A DNA stretch of 64,000 nt from contig JADCRZ010000003.1 in the NCBI GenBank assembly GCA_015069695.1, positions 235,821 to 299,820 on the forward strand. The letters are read 5' to 3'. The notes under the pieces were generated by a model. It did no database searches. It saw only the letters and a list, made by a program, of their open reading frames with translations, and had not been told where the DNA came from. The DNA is from Williamsia sp. (GTDB lineage Bacteria > Bacteroidota > Bacteroidia > Chitinophagales > Chitinophagaceae). Numbering within the stretch: position 1 is the stretch's first letter; each line of letters opens with the position of its first letter. Shown in pieces: positions 1-8,923 of this stretch. A program made the position numbers and the translations under genes.

Positions 1-2497
1 CGTTGTTGCCATCAATGAGCTGCTCATGAATACCCGGGTAAAGCTTGACCACTTTTGACATTTGCCGCGCGGCTGTGAACGTTAAATCCCACCGGAGGTT
101 TTTGACCACGACAGGTGCCGCCTTGATAAAGAGTTCGTAGCCCCAATGTTTTACATTGCCGCTGTTGAAGCGTGCTTCACTGTATCCGGTTGGGGGCGCA
201 ATGTTCAGGGATATGATCTGGTTGTAGATATTGTTGGTGTAGTAGGAAAGATCGATTTCCAACCGGTTTTGCTCAAACCAGCGGGTGTTTAATCCCAATT
301 CAAATTCGCGTTTTCTGAAGGGCTTTATATCACCCAGAAACAAGGCTGCCGGCGGTGTAACACCGGTAATGGTCGCATTCTCGTAAATAGGTCCTACGCT
401 GTAGCTGTTGTTGGCAAAATACCTGTCCTGCAATACAGTGGTAGGTCCGCCCCCTACGTCAGCCCATGACATGCGGAACTTGCCATATTTAAGCTTGGGT
501 ATTTTGATGTCTTCGGAAAAATTATAGGTAAGTGATGCGCCGGGAAAGAAATAGGAATTATGGCCTGGTGAAAGAGAGGAGTTCCAGTCGTTTCTGGCCT
601 GCATTTCCAGGTAATACTTGTTTTTCCAGGATGCCGTAAACGAACCAAAAAAGCCATACAAAAGATCCGAGCCGCGTTTGATACCCCTCACTTTCGACAG
701 GCTTGGTGCACCGCCGATGTCATTGTTGATAGAATACCAGTCCGGGAACCTGAGTCCGTTGTCACCGGTTCCGGCAAACAAATCATTGTCATTTACCTGC
801 TGATAGGAACCACCGGCAAAAGCAAATATGTGCAGCTGGTTGTCTTTCAGGTCTGTTTCATAGTTTACGATACCCTGGTAGTTCTGTACGGTGGAATTTG
901 TTTTTCTCCATTGAAATTTACCGCCCACCTGGGTGGGAACCAGCCGCAGAATTTTGTTCTGCGTGGTGTAATCAATGTTGGTATAATCCACTGCTGCCTG
1001 TCCGATAAAGGAGATGCTCTTGGAAAACCGCAAGGTGGTTTTAATGGAGTTGATGCTGTGGAACTTCGTATCTACATCACTGTTGTAATTCTGTTCACCA
1101 AGGATCTGGATCAGCCTGCTGGCAGAAGGTGGAAGGGCATAGTTGTCGAGCTGCCGTTGGTAACCGCTTGCATCAAGATAGAAATTCTTTAAGAAGCCGT
1201 AGTCATAATCCCGGTTGAGTCCCCAGGCCACCACCTGCTCCAGGTTGGGCCGGCGGTTGTGCGTTTGTACACTGTAGATATTGCTGATAAATTCAAAACT
1301 GGCAAACGGTGAAACGTTGAAGTTCCCGTTAAAGCTGAAATTATTTGTTTTCTGTGTGGCATTTGGCAACAGGTCGTTGAAATCAATGTGTGAGTAAGAG
1401 GCGCGGGCGCTGCCGAACTCACCTCCGCCCGCAATGGCCACATTGGTGCGGTTTGTAATGCCGGTCTGGAAAAAGTCAATAAAATTATTGGGGTATGCCT
1501 GATAAGGCAGCCTGACACTGTCATACCGCATTACCGGGCTCCCGTCAAATTTAGGCCCGAAGCTGAAGCGGGAAGCACGCAGGGTATGTACGCGCTGTCC
1601 GTTCGGAAACAAAGTAGTGGCCGTATCCAGCGTGCTTGAACCAGAGCCGTACTCATTTTGAAAATCGATGTAAGAAAAAGGCTTGTCAACACTGATCTGG
1701 TGCGACAAGGTAACACCCAGCCCTCTTGTTTTCTTTCCGCTTTTGGTTGTAATGAGCACGACGCCATTCAGGCCCTGGCTTCCATACAATACGGTCGCTT
1801 TAGCGCCTTTAAGAATCTCAATGCCTTCGATGTCATCCGCATTCAGGTCATTGATACCTGAACCATAGTCCACCGAATTCAGCGGATCATAAGTTGTATT
1901 GGCCATAGTTGTAGCCTGGTCATATATAGGTACGCCATCTACTACAAACAAGGGCCTGGTTTTGGCATTTGATTCCAGGCCGCCCGCACCGCGGATATTG
2001 ATGTTAACACCACCGGTAGGTCCGGATGAACCAATGTTGACACCTACACCGGCCGCTTTTCCATACAGGGAGAGCGCAGGATTGAGCGTGGTACCGGCTT
2101 TGGTGAGCTGATCAGCGGTGATGGTGGAGGTGGCATACCCGAGGCTGCGCCGGTCGCGGCGTACACCCAGGGCCGTTACCACTACATCGCTCATCTGCCC
2201 TTCTCCCAGCTCCAGGGCAATGCTGACGTTATTTTGTCCGGCATTGAGCGTAAGGGTCTGGCTTTTATAGCCTACAAAAGAAATTTCCATGACCGTCCGG
2301 CCTGCCGGAACATTGATGGCAAAATGGCCATCCGGACCTGTTACGGCATTCGACCGTTGGTTGTTGGCCAGCACCGTAACACCTGCCAGCGGTTGTTTGC
2401 TTTGGGCATCTGTAATAAGCCCGGTAACCCGGCGGGTTTGTGCGGCGAGAAAAAAGACAGCATGGAAAAAGAAAAGCGTAAGTAGACATTTTTTCAT
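1..2497 (-). CDS. SusC/RagA family TonB-linked outer membrane receptor (3' end outside window)
   Basis: Reading leftwards from the ATG at 2495-2497 gives 832 uninterrupted codons with no stop before the window edge, so the C-terminal part of the barrel is missing. The chain starts with a signal peptide (MKKCLLTLFFFHAVFFLAAQ). A carboxypeptidase-regulatory-like domain follows (about 23-95, with VTGLITDAQSKQPLAGVTV), then the SusC-family stretch VVTALGVRRDRRSLGYA and a plug domain with NINIRGAGG, PLFVVDGVPI and ILKGAKATVLYGSQG. The rest is aromatic-rich barrel strands. The family imports oligosaccharides or other large substrates across the outer membrane with a SusD-type surface lipoprotein. 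A susD partner would lie to the left, outside the window, so the substrate cannot be told. Confidence 0.95.
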   Translation of the reverse strand, partial: MKKCLLTLFFFHAVFFLAAQTRRVTGLITDAQSKQPLAGVTVLANNQRSNAVTGPDGHFAINVPAGRTVMEISFVGYKSQTLTLNAGQNNVSIALELGEGQMSDVVVTALGVRRDRRSLGYATSTITADQLTKAGTTLNPALSLYGKAAGVGVNIGSSGPTGGVNINIRGAGGLESNAKTRPLFVVDGVPIYDQATTMANTTYDPLNSVDYGSGINDLNADDIEGIEILKGAKATVLYGSQGLNGVVLITTKSGKKTRGLGVTLSHQISVDKPFSYIDFQNEYGSGSSTLDTATTLFPNGQRVHTLRASRFSFGPKFDGSPVMRYDSVRLPYQAYPNNFIDFFQTGITNRTNVAIAGGGEFGSARASYSHIDFNDLLPNATQKTNNFSFNGNFNVSPFASFEFISNIYSVQTHNRRPNLEQVVAWGLNRDYDYGFLKNFYLDASGYQRQLDNYALPPSASRLIQILGEQNYNSDVDTKFHSINSIKTTLRFSKSISFIGQAAVDYTNIDYTTQNKILRLVPTQVGGKFQWRKTNSTVQNYQGIVNYETDLKDNQLHIFAFAGGSYQQVNDNDLFAGTGDNGLRFPDWYSINNDIGGAPSLSKVRGIKRGSDLLYGFFGSFTASWKNKYYLEMQARNDWNSSLSPGHNSYFFPGASLTYNFSEDIKIPKLKYGKFRMSWADVGGGPTTVLQDRYFANNSYSVGPIYENATITGVTPPAALFLGDIKPFRKREFELGLNTRWFEQNRLEIDLSYYTNNIYNQIISLNIAPPTGYSEARFNSGNVKHWGYELFIKAAPVVVKNLRWDLTFTAARQMSKVVKLYPGIHEQLIDGNN

Positions 2498-2531
2498 ACT
2501 TGTTAGTTTTACATGAATGATTCAGAAAGCC

Positions 2532-2552
2532 AGGTTACTGCAACAGTAACCT
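2532..2552. promoter_or_regulatory. Perfect inverted repeat upstream of the SusC-like gene
   Basis: AGGTTACTG and CAGTAACCT form a perfect 9-bp inverted repeat around the trinucleotide CAA, centred 45 bp upstream of the SusC-like start codon. No T-run follows on either strand, so it does not look like a terminator. The symmetry and position suit an operator or a leader hairpin, but no regulator can be named. Confidence 0.45.
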
Positions 2553-2698
2553 CCGGACAACATCTTGAAGAAGGGATAAATCTATCAAAGAATTCTGTCT
2601 CAAACAAGTTCTTCATCAAATACATCGGACAGGAAAATTAACACCGGCCGCAATCAATTAGCAGCCTCTATTTCCGGATATGCCATTCATCAAATAAA

Positions 2699-2731
2699 AA
2701 AAGAGCAACTCAATCAAGTAGTTGCTCTTTT
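2699..2731 (-). terminator. Intrinsic terminator of the lipoprotein/sigma/membrane-protein operon
   Basis: A 12-bp perfect stem (AAAAGAGCAACT pairing with AGTTGCTCTTTT) encloses a 9-base loop. On the minus strand the stem runs into a T-rich tract (TTTTTTTATTTG), about 100 bp past the stop of the 2829-4274 gene. The stem is also flanked by a short T-run on the plus strand, but no plus-strand gene ends nearby. Confidence 0.85.
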
Positions 2732-2828
2732 AGCGGAAAGGTTTAATGGTTCTATATATAAAAGAGGTGAAGCTGGTCAGACCAATTTCTCACTTCGGAG
2801 ACCCATCACGCAAAGGAACGAACGCTGC

Positions 2829-4274
2829 TTAAAACCTGGCTGATTTCCACAAGCCCAACCGCACGAGGAGTTCAAGCGACCAGTTCTTTTTATCTGCCAC
2901 AGTACCGTCGGGCAGGGTATACTTAATATAAGGCTGAACGTCTTTGGAAAAACGCAGACCTACCGACAGGCTTTGCCACTGGTAATTTGTTTGCAGCAGC
3001 AGATAGGTATGCGAACGGTATAAAAAAGAATCGGTGAAGTGCTCGATGGGCACGATCTGCTTTGAGACCGGACCAGGCTGGTTCAGCAGATTGCGGCTAG
3101 CTGTTTGCTTTTCGGTGATGGCCCCCTGGAACCAGCCATAGCTGGCCCCTGCACCTACAGACCAGTTGGAACGCAGGTAATAGTTAAAACTCAGCGGCAG
3201 TTCGCGGTAGTATACTTTTTTGAGCGATTGGCTGGTGGTAACTGTTCTGGAAGCGGTATCGGCAAAGGATCGCCGGCTATATGCAAAATCTTTTACCAGC
3301 TTGGGCGCCGCATAACTGAACTCTGCCTGCAGGTACCATTTTCCTTCCCGTTCTCCCCGCAAAAAGAAAGAAGGAATATAATCAGAAAGCGGGTTTTTGT
3401 TGCCGTTGTGATAAATGCCCACTTGTTTTTGCCCGCCTATGGGTATCGGCTGCTGGATCCCAACCCCCGCGCGTACAAAAAAGGATTTGTGGGCAGACCT
3501 GGACAAGTTCTCCTGCTGCTTGTTTCCATTCTGTGATTTGGTTCTATTGTTTAACCCCGCAAGTACTTGGCCTGTATAAAACGCAGGGATCCGGTCAATT
3601 GCCACATCAGTGGTGTTTAACGGGTAAAGAACAAGATGTGCTGAGATTGGTATAAGAAGAGGTTCAGTCCGCTCGCCTCCTTGCCTTGCTTCGTGTGTCT
3701 GCTTGTATTGGAATTTAGGTGTGAATTTGTCTTTGAGTGATCTTCCTGGTACAGCCGCATTGCCAACAGGGAAAACGGTGGGTGCAGGTATGCTTTTTTC
3801 TTTTTCCATTTTTCCCGTTTGTTGGGAAGATCGTTGCGTAACTGCAGGGGACAGTGATTGGGTCGGGGTTAAAGAAAGGGTTGTATTCGTTAGAGCGGCT
3901 GCAGGAGATGTTTGGTTGAGTGCCTTGCTTGTCTTGCCCGCTGTTGGGTTTGTTTTAGAAGGCGAAGGCAAGTCAGGCCTGTCGGGTTTGCTGGCTTTGT
4001 TGCTTTTTGTGAAGCTTTGTCCTGCAACAGGATGGGGAGGAGCAGTTGTTGTACGTGTCTGCCGGGAAGTATGCATGACCACCAGGAAACCAAGCAGCAG
4101 CAGGAAGGCAAGTATATTTTTACCCTTGTGGTCGCGGAAGAAAAAGAAAGGCGCCCGCCTTTTCTTCTTATCCAGGAGCTCCTGCATTTTTTGCCAGGAA
4201 GCGTCTTCATCGGGCAGGGGCAACCGGGAAAGCTGCTGTCCGAGCGCTTCTTCGTATGGTAGTTTTTTGTTCAT
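2829..4274 (-). CDS. Membrane protein with anti-sigma-like N-terminus and barrel-like C-terminal domain
   Basis: 481 residues. The N-terminal 50 residues are charged and carry a short tryptophan helix (LPDEDASWQKMQELL, W27). One transmembrane segment lies at about 53-68 (NILAFLLLLGFLVVMH). A long Ser/Thr/Pro/Lys linker follows to about 250. The C-terminal 215 residues alternate hydrophobic and polar residues with many aromatics, as in Bacteroidota PorT/outer-membrane-beta-barrel domains. The start codon overlaps the stop of the ECF sigma gene (ATGA, 4271-4274), so the two are translationally coupled. I infer that the N-terminus holds the sigma factor at the inner membrane. Whether the C-terminal domain reaches the outer membrane or is a soluble beta domain cannot be seen. 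Confidence 0.75.
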   Translation of the reverse strand: MNKKLPYEEALGQQLSRLPLPDEDASWQKMQELLDKKKRRAPFFFFRDHKGKNILAFLLLLGFLVVMHTSRQTRTTTAPPHPVAGQSFTKSNKASKPDRPDLPSPSKTNPTAGKTSKALNQTSPAAALTNTTLSLTPTQSLSPAVTQRSSQQTGKMEKEKSIPAPTVFPVGNAAVPGRSLKDKFTPKFQYKQTHEARQGGERTEPLLIPISAHLVLYPLNTTDVAIDRIPAFYTGQVLAGLNNRTKSQNGNKQQENLSRSAHKSFFVRAGVGIQQPIPIGGQKQVGIYHNGNKNPLSDYIPSFFLRGEREGKWYLQAEFSYAAPKLVKDFAYSRRSFADTASRTVTTSQSLKKVYYRELPLSFNYYLRSNWSVGAGASYGWFQGAITEKQTASRNLLNQPGPVSKQIVPIEHFTDSFLYRSHTYLLLQTNYQWQSLSVGLRFSKDVQPYIKYTLPDGTVADKKNWSLELLVRLGLWKSARF

Positions 4275-4747
4275 ATAGGAACCTCCTGTGATCTGATCAT
4301 GTGTTGCAGGCGCTTTCTGGCTTCACTCAAATGCCACTTGCTGGTACCCTCGCTTACATCCAGCAGCCGTCCGATTTCAGCATGGTTATAACCTTCCATC
4401 ACATACAAGTTAAATACAGCCTGTGTGGCAGGCGGCAACTGCCTGATCAGTTGCAGCAGCACGGCCACTTCCAGCTTGCTCACGGCTTCCGCATCTAGCT
4501 GCACATCCAGCGCCTTGTCGAGTTCTTTGTGCGGAATGGCCTTCGACCTGAGCTTGATAAAATCCAGGCAGCTGCGCACCACAATGGTACGGATCCAGGT
4601 GTAGAGACTTCCCTGCGCCGGATCGTACCGTTGTATGTGCATGAACACTTTTAAAAAGGCCCCGTTCAGTATCTCCACGGCATCAGCTTCGTTCTTCGTA
4701 TACCGCAGGCACAAGCCCACCATGGCCTTGTAGTAGCTCCTGTACAA
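4271..4747 (-). CDS. ECF RNA polymerase sigma factor (start uncertain)
   Basis: Sigma-70 family, ECF type. Region 2 runs through LCLRYTKNEADAVEILNGAF and the aromatic-rich LYTWIRTIVVRSCLDFI. Region 4 carries the helix-turn-helix MEGYNHAEIGRLLDVSEGTSKWHLSEARKRL. The coordinates given start at TTG 4747, the first usual start codon in frame, but this cuts into region 2. The same frame is open upstream to 4832 and encodes clearly family-like sequence (VETNIISGCKKGDRKAQEQL), without any ATG, GTG or TTG. The true start is probably a rare codon, for example ATC at 4811-4813, just after the stop of the upstream lipoprotein gene. It lies between that gene and its putative membrane-bound partner. Confidence 0.9.
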   Translation of the reverse strand: MYRSYYKAMVGLCLRYTKNEADAVEILNGAFLKVFMHIQRYDPAQGSLYTWIRTIVVRSCLDFIKLRSKAIPHKELDKALDVQLDAEAVSKLEVAVLLQLIRQLPPATQAVFNLYVMEGYNHAEIGRLLDVSEGTSKWHLSEARKRLQHMIRSQEVPI

Positions 4748-4817
4748 CTGCTCCTGGGCTTTGCGGTCGCCCTTTTTGCAGCCGGAAATGATATTTGTTT
4801 CTACCTGTTCGATGGGT

Positions 4818-6596
4818 TTAGAATAAGAGCCTTACTTTAAACGTCGTGTTGATCGTATGGACTGTTGAGTTGGAATCGGCTGTAAACTGTCCTGAAAATG
4901 ATCCTTCGTACAATTCGCCTACTGATTTGGCAACACTTGTAAAAGTAATGGTAAACGGCTGTTTCAACACCGTAGTATTATACCGGTTAACGCCCAGGCT
5001 GCTTAAAGAATAAGTACCCGGCGCAGTGACCCCCTTCACGGAAAAGCTGATATAACTGGTTGGGCTGCTCTTTAGCATTCCATTGAAGTAAATGGTGGGA
5101 TCTACCGTGTTTTGAGATGAACGGTATACAACAAGGGAATCACCTGCGGCAGTGGTCATGTTAACTGCAGTTCCATCCAGCGTATAACTGATTGTTTGTA
5201 CAGAAGAAACACCGCATGCTGTGATGCTTCCGGCATCCGTACCGGGTGCTACAACAGAAACGCTGCTGGCGGCACTTTGTTGCTGGCTGGTCTGGTCTAC
5301 CCCAATCACCTGTGCCGAACCCAACGTGCCTGAGCACACGACAAAATTGGTGGTATACTGGCCATTTGCATCTGTTGCCGCCATACGAAGAATGTTGTTG
5401 TAACTGATGATCGCATATCCTTTTGTGACGGCCTGTCCATTGCAGTTCAACAATTTCCCGCTAAGCGTGATGATGGATGAACCTGTGTTGGATACGGTAA
5501 TAACACCCAGCTCCTTGTTGCTGGTTAAAGCGTTGATTGATTGGGAATACACCGCATTACCGCAGGGATCAAGCACTTCCAGCAAGAGGTTTTTATTGGC
5601 TGGCACCAGCCCTTTTACATTGCCCAACGAATCGGTTGTACCATAAGCAACGGCATTAACAGAGTCAGCCACAGTTACCCGGGTGTTTACATGCACCAGG
5701 GGAAGTCCTTTTGCATTGTGCAGGGTAAGGGAAAGACTGACAGCAGTGAACGGACGGTCGCAATTCCAGTAAGAAAAATGGGCTACATCGCCTACATAGT
5801 TGTTGCCCTGGCGGGTAGCAGAGCCTTCTTCTTTCCACAAACCGGTTTGCTCATCTACATACCAGAGCGGGATGGTGGCCGGGGCTGTTGCCAGCGCCGC
5901 AGCAGGAATAGGTACCGTAAGGGTAGCGGAAGCTCCTTGCTTGATCTGAAGTTTTTGGCCCGCACCTGACTCCAGTTCAACCGCCAGCATACCAAATGAA
6001 GAAAGTACGACCCTTTTGCCGTTTTTGTCATTGGCTGCAAAAGAACCGGGTATTGTCTGGCTGATATCCGCTGCCCGGGGATCTATATAAGAGGCATACA
6101 CTTTTACATCCCCGGTTGCTGCTGCACCCGAAGCTGCTGTTACTATACCATTCGCTGGCAACTTGATCACCGAGCCATTAGGGAGTGTGGCACTGCCACC
6201 CGAAGATGCAGAAACACTGCCTGCCAGGTTTCTTTTTATCAGCTTGATAGCGACCTGGTTTGTTCCGGCTGTTGCAGAAAACACCCGGTAGCCTTTGAAA
6301 TAGCCTGCTTTTTCAGCCGTGATCACGGAACTGTTTTTATCAAGGGCAGCGCCTGTGATACGAAAATAACCGGAACTGTTGGTAAGGGCTGTTTGTGTGC
6401 CGGCAGTAATCGCAACGCCTGCGGCCGGCTGGTTGTTCTCATCGGTGATATTACCTTGCAAGGTCGCCGTAAGGGGTTCTGGCGTAAAAACAACAGGATC
6501 GGGATCCGGTGATCCGATATAACTCAGCTCCTTGCGGCACTGCAAAAGAAATACAGAGAACAGCAAGAGGCAAACCAACTGATAAATGCGGTTCAT
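4818..6596 (-). CDS. Lipoprotein with carboxypeptidase-regulatory-like domain
   Basis: 592 residues. The N-terminus is a lipoprotein signal (LLLFSVFLLQC, Cys20); Gln at -1 is unusual but the overall pattern is clear. Residues about 43-115 form a carboxypeptidase-regulatory-like beta sandwich (TLQGNITDENNQPAAGVAI ... GYFRITG). The rest is Ser/Thr/Ala-rich beta sequence that repeats similar Ig-like or regulatory-like motifs (VHVNTRVTVADSVNAVAYG, ITLSGKLLNCNGQAV). No catalytic motif is visible. It is the first gene of the operon with the ECF sigma factor and its membrane partner; the sigma frame begins only a few bases after its stop. A cell-envelope sensor or target of that system is plausible, but this is inference from position. 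Confidence 0.8.
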   Translation of the reverse strand: MNRIYQLVCLLLFSVFLLQCRKELSYIGSPDPDPVVFTPEPLTATLQGNITDENNQPAAGVAITAGTQTALTNSSGYFRITGAALDKNSSVITAEKAGYFKGYRVFSATAGTNQVAIKLIKRNLAGSVSASSGGSATLPNGSVIKLPANGIVTAASGAAATGDVKVYASYIDPRAADISQTIPGSFAANDKNGKRVVLSSFGMLAVELESGAGQKLQIKQGASATLTVPIPAAALATAPATIPLWYVDEQTGLWKEEGSATRQGNNYVGDVAHFSYWNCDRPFTAVSLSLTLHNAKGLPLVHVNTRVTVADSVNAVAYGTTDSLGNVKGLVPANKNLLLEVLDPCGNAVYSQSINALTSNKELGVITVSNTGSSIITLSGKLLNCNGQAVTKGYAIISYNNILRMAATDANGQYTTNFVVCSGTLGSAQVIGVDQTSQQQSAASSVSVVAPGTDAGSITACGVSSVQTISYTLDGTAVNMTTAAGDSLVVYRSSQNTVDPTIYFNGMLKSSPTSYISFSVKGVTAPGTYSLSSLGVNRYNTTVLKQPFTITFTSVAKSVGELYEGSFSGQFTADSNSTVHTINTTFKVRLLF

Positions 6597-6721
6597 ACGA
6601 TCGGTTTTTTACCGCATATACTTTTGGCTCACAGAAAGGGTTGGGATAAAAAAAGAAAATTTAAAAGTAAATTTTACACTCTTTCAGGTGAGTCATTCAA
6701 GCAGGCTTCTGACCAAACAGA

Positions 6722-8824
6722 TTACTCTACTACAATTTGCAGGCTCTTCCCCGCCTCCCATTCCTTTGGCAAAGCAACCTTGATCATGCTCATGTCTTTC
6801 TCCGCATCATACGTAACAGCCCCATTACCGGTCTTTCTTTTTCCGGCGATCCCTACTACAATTTCCTGCTGCTTGTGTGTAGGATCAGCAAGGGTTATGG
6901 TGAACCCGCTTTTGCGCCCGGCTACCATCAGCACACAGGGCTTGTCTGCGCTGATCTTTTTACATACCGCACTGGTTGCTTCTCCTGCTGCGGCAAATAC
7001 AAAACCGGCGAGTTGCTTTTCCCTGTTCTCAACAGCCTGTATCTTCCCGGAATTTTGCGTTACCCGAATGCGGACAGCGCGCTGATCAATATTTTCAGCC
7101 GTAGCGCCGGGAAATACATAATACGCATAGCTTTCTGCCGCTGGTTTTATATGGTGGTTAAACCAAAGGGTAAACAAATCAGCCTGCATGGTTTTGGGAG
7201 GCATTCTTTTCAGCACGCGGTTCCAATCACCGCTTTGTGCGCGGTTGCTGACCTCGACGGATGCGCCGCCGGGAAAGAAATAACCCCACTTGTCGTGCAG
7301 CACCCAGGACACAGCGGATAACGGATGTTGTCCGGCTTCAAGCGCATGCGTACCGGTTGCCTGCTTTACCTGAACCGGGCCATGCAGATAACTTTGGTTG
7401 ACGGTTGTCCGCACTTCTTTATCCAGCGCTGAATGGATGTCGGCGCCGAGACAAATAACGGCATCGTCAAAAAAGAACCAGGCTTTTTGTGCATACAAAC
7501 TATCGCGGCTATACGCCAGCGCAGCAATGCCGTTTGTACCATCCGACACCCCGCCCGCAAAATCCACCGGCAGGTTGTAGCCGCTGCAAGACAGCACCGG
7601 CAAGGGTTGCGCATCGTGAAAGGCTGTTGTACCGGGGATCATCTTCCAATCCCAGAAAGGGAATATGTCTGTGTACTCATCGTTGGACTGGTAAAAGTAA
7701 GTAGCGCCATCACCCAGGTGATAACCTTGTATGTTTTCTTCGTTGCAGGATTCGGCGCCTCCCACCCTTTTGGAGCTCATTTTGACAGAAGCATAAAAAT
7801 CTTTTCTCCTGTGTACGGTCATGTCTGATTTCCAGAAATGGGTATCTCCCTCAAAATCATCCAGGGCAGTGGCATACTGCTTTTGCGCTGCAGGATCAAC
7901 CAGCGGCATTTTTTCCATGATTCTCCGGATGCTGGTTGCCTTGTCTGTTTGTGCATCAGGAAAGAGCTGGCGGCCGCAGGCACTGATGTCCATCTTGTGT
8001 TTCCAGATGATCCAGCGCATGCCTTTGAGCAAATAGTTGCGCAGGATCTCTACCTTTTCTTTTTCAAACCGGTAAGACGTGGGTTGAAATATGGCCGCCC
8101 ATTTCAACATATCTGCTGCATAAGCAGAACCGTAATTGCCAAACTGTTGCTGCGTACCATGCTGGTGAAAAGAAAAATCAGGCTGGATGCCTTCTGCTTC
8201 CGATACCACCACTTCTTCCTGGATGGCTTTGACGGCAGCCCTGATCTGTGCCGTATCTCCGTTTATCAAACTCCGGTATATCACATTCCCTGAAAGCCAG
8301 ACCTTGTTCTGCCCCGTCATCCCGATCTTTGCCCGGTTCAGAATTTTGATGCCTGCTTCTTTTTGGGACGGGGACAGTTTGTCTTCCATCAGGATCATGG
8401 TTGGGCCGAGCACTTTGGGTACACCAATTTCAGGATACCACCAGTTGGGACAAATGGGATCATGCTCCAGCCAGAAATCCAGGCCCCGCATGATCTGGTC
8501 TTCTAATTTCGCGTTGCCCGTCCAGGGGCTTCCAGGCCGTTTGTACAGGACGGCCATGCTGTTCAGGCGTTCAAGGTGCTGGTTAACGGGCCATCCGCCG
8601 CGGGTTTTGTCCGCATAGTCAATATCAGCCCAGGAGCCATCAGTTTTCATTTTTTCTGCTATAGCGGTAACATCAGCAGGATTGAAAGAAAGCGCAAGAA
8701 TATCTTTGGTAACTTGTTGTTTGAGGCTTTCCAGTTTTTCATCCGGCAGAGGCACCCTTTTGAAAGGAGCACGCAAGAAACTCCCCGGAAAAAGCAATAG
8801 CAAGAACAACAGCATTTTTGACAT
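6722..8824 (-). CDS. Polysaccharide lyase family 8 (chondroitin AC/hyaluronate lyase-like)
   Basis: 700 residues, the usual family length, with a secretion signal at the N-terminus. An alpha-toroid domain is followed by the beta-sandwich domains. Residues matching the Flavobacterium chondroitinase AC site can be picked out: Asn173 (GQNKV), His222 (HQHGTQQQFGNYG), Tyr231, Arg285 (ACGRQLFP) and Glu358-x-x-Asn361 (ESCNEEN). The family landmark EYTDIFPFWDWKMIPGT follows. The family breaks uronic-acid-containing glycosaminoglycans or related polymers by beta-elimination outside the cytoplasm. The gene stands alone, with no sulfatase or SusCD pair beside it. It is divergent from the histidine kinase at 8924, sharing a 99-bp upstream region. 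The exact substrate is not known. Confidence 0.92.
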   Translation of the reverse strand: MSKMLLFLLLLFPGSFLRAPFKRVPLPDEKLESLKQQVTKDILALSFNPADVTAIAEKMKTDGSWADIDYADKTRGGWPVNQHLERLNSMAVLYKRPGSPWTGNAKLEDQIMRGLDFWLEHDPICPNWWYPEIGVPKVLGPTMILMEDKLSPSQKEAGIKILNRAKIGMTGQNKVWLSGNVIYRSLINGDTAQIRAAVKAIQEEVVVSEAEGIQPDFSFHQHGTQQQFGNYGSAYAADMLKWAAIFQPTSYRFEKEKVEILRNYLLKGMRWIIWKHKMDISACGRQLFPDAQTDKATSIRRIMEKMPLVDPAAQKQYATALDDFEGDTHFWKSDMTVHRRKDFYASVKMSSKRVGGAESCNEENIQGYHLGDGATYFYQSNDEYTDIFPFWDWKMIPGTTAFHDAQPLPVLSCSGYNLPVDFAGGVSDGTNGIAALAYSRDSLYAQKAWFFFDDAVICLGADIHSALDKEVRTTVNQSYLHGPVQVKQATGTHALEAGQHPLSAVSWVLHDKWGYFFPGGASVEVSNRAQSGDWNRVLKRMPPKTMQADLFTLWFNHHIKPAAESYAYYVFPGATAENIDQRAVRIRVTQNSGKIQAVENREKQLAGFVFAAAGEATSAVCKKISADKPCVLMVAGRKSGFTITLADPTHKQQEIVVGIAGKRKTGNGAVTYDAEKDMSMIKVALPKEWEAGKSLQIVVE

Positions 8825-8923
8825 GGCAACGGCGTTGGGTGAGAAAAGATCGGCTAAGACAAGCGATGCGGTAAAGATAAGTGTTCCCGGTTTTATTGTG
8901 TAAATTGCGCCATTGTCCTGAAC

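Larger units (their letters stand above)
2498..2828. other. Non-coding gap between the sigma-factor operon and the SusC-like gene
   Basis: This 331-bp stretch holds the leader and promoter region of the SusC-like gene (reading left) and the 3' end of the sigma operon (also reading left). I see two structured elements, listed separately: a perfect 9-bp inverted repeat near the SusC start and an intrinsic terminator for the upstream operon. I found no convincing small gene. Confidence 0.7.

Noticed and set aside
3703-4278. Long plus-strand frame of 191 codons
   Set aside because: It is antisense to the membrane-protein gene at 2829-4274, whose sequence, coupling and terminator are convincing.
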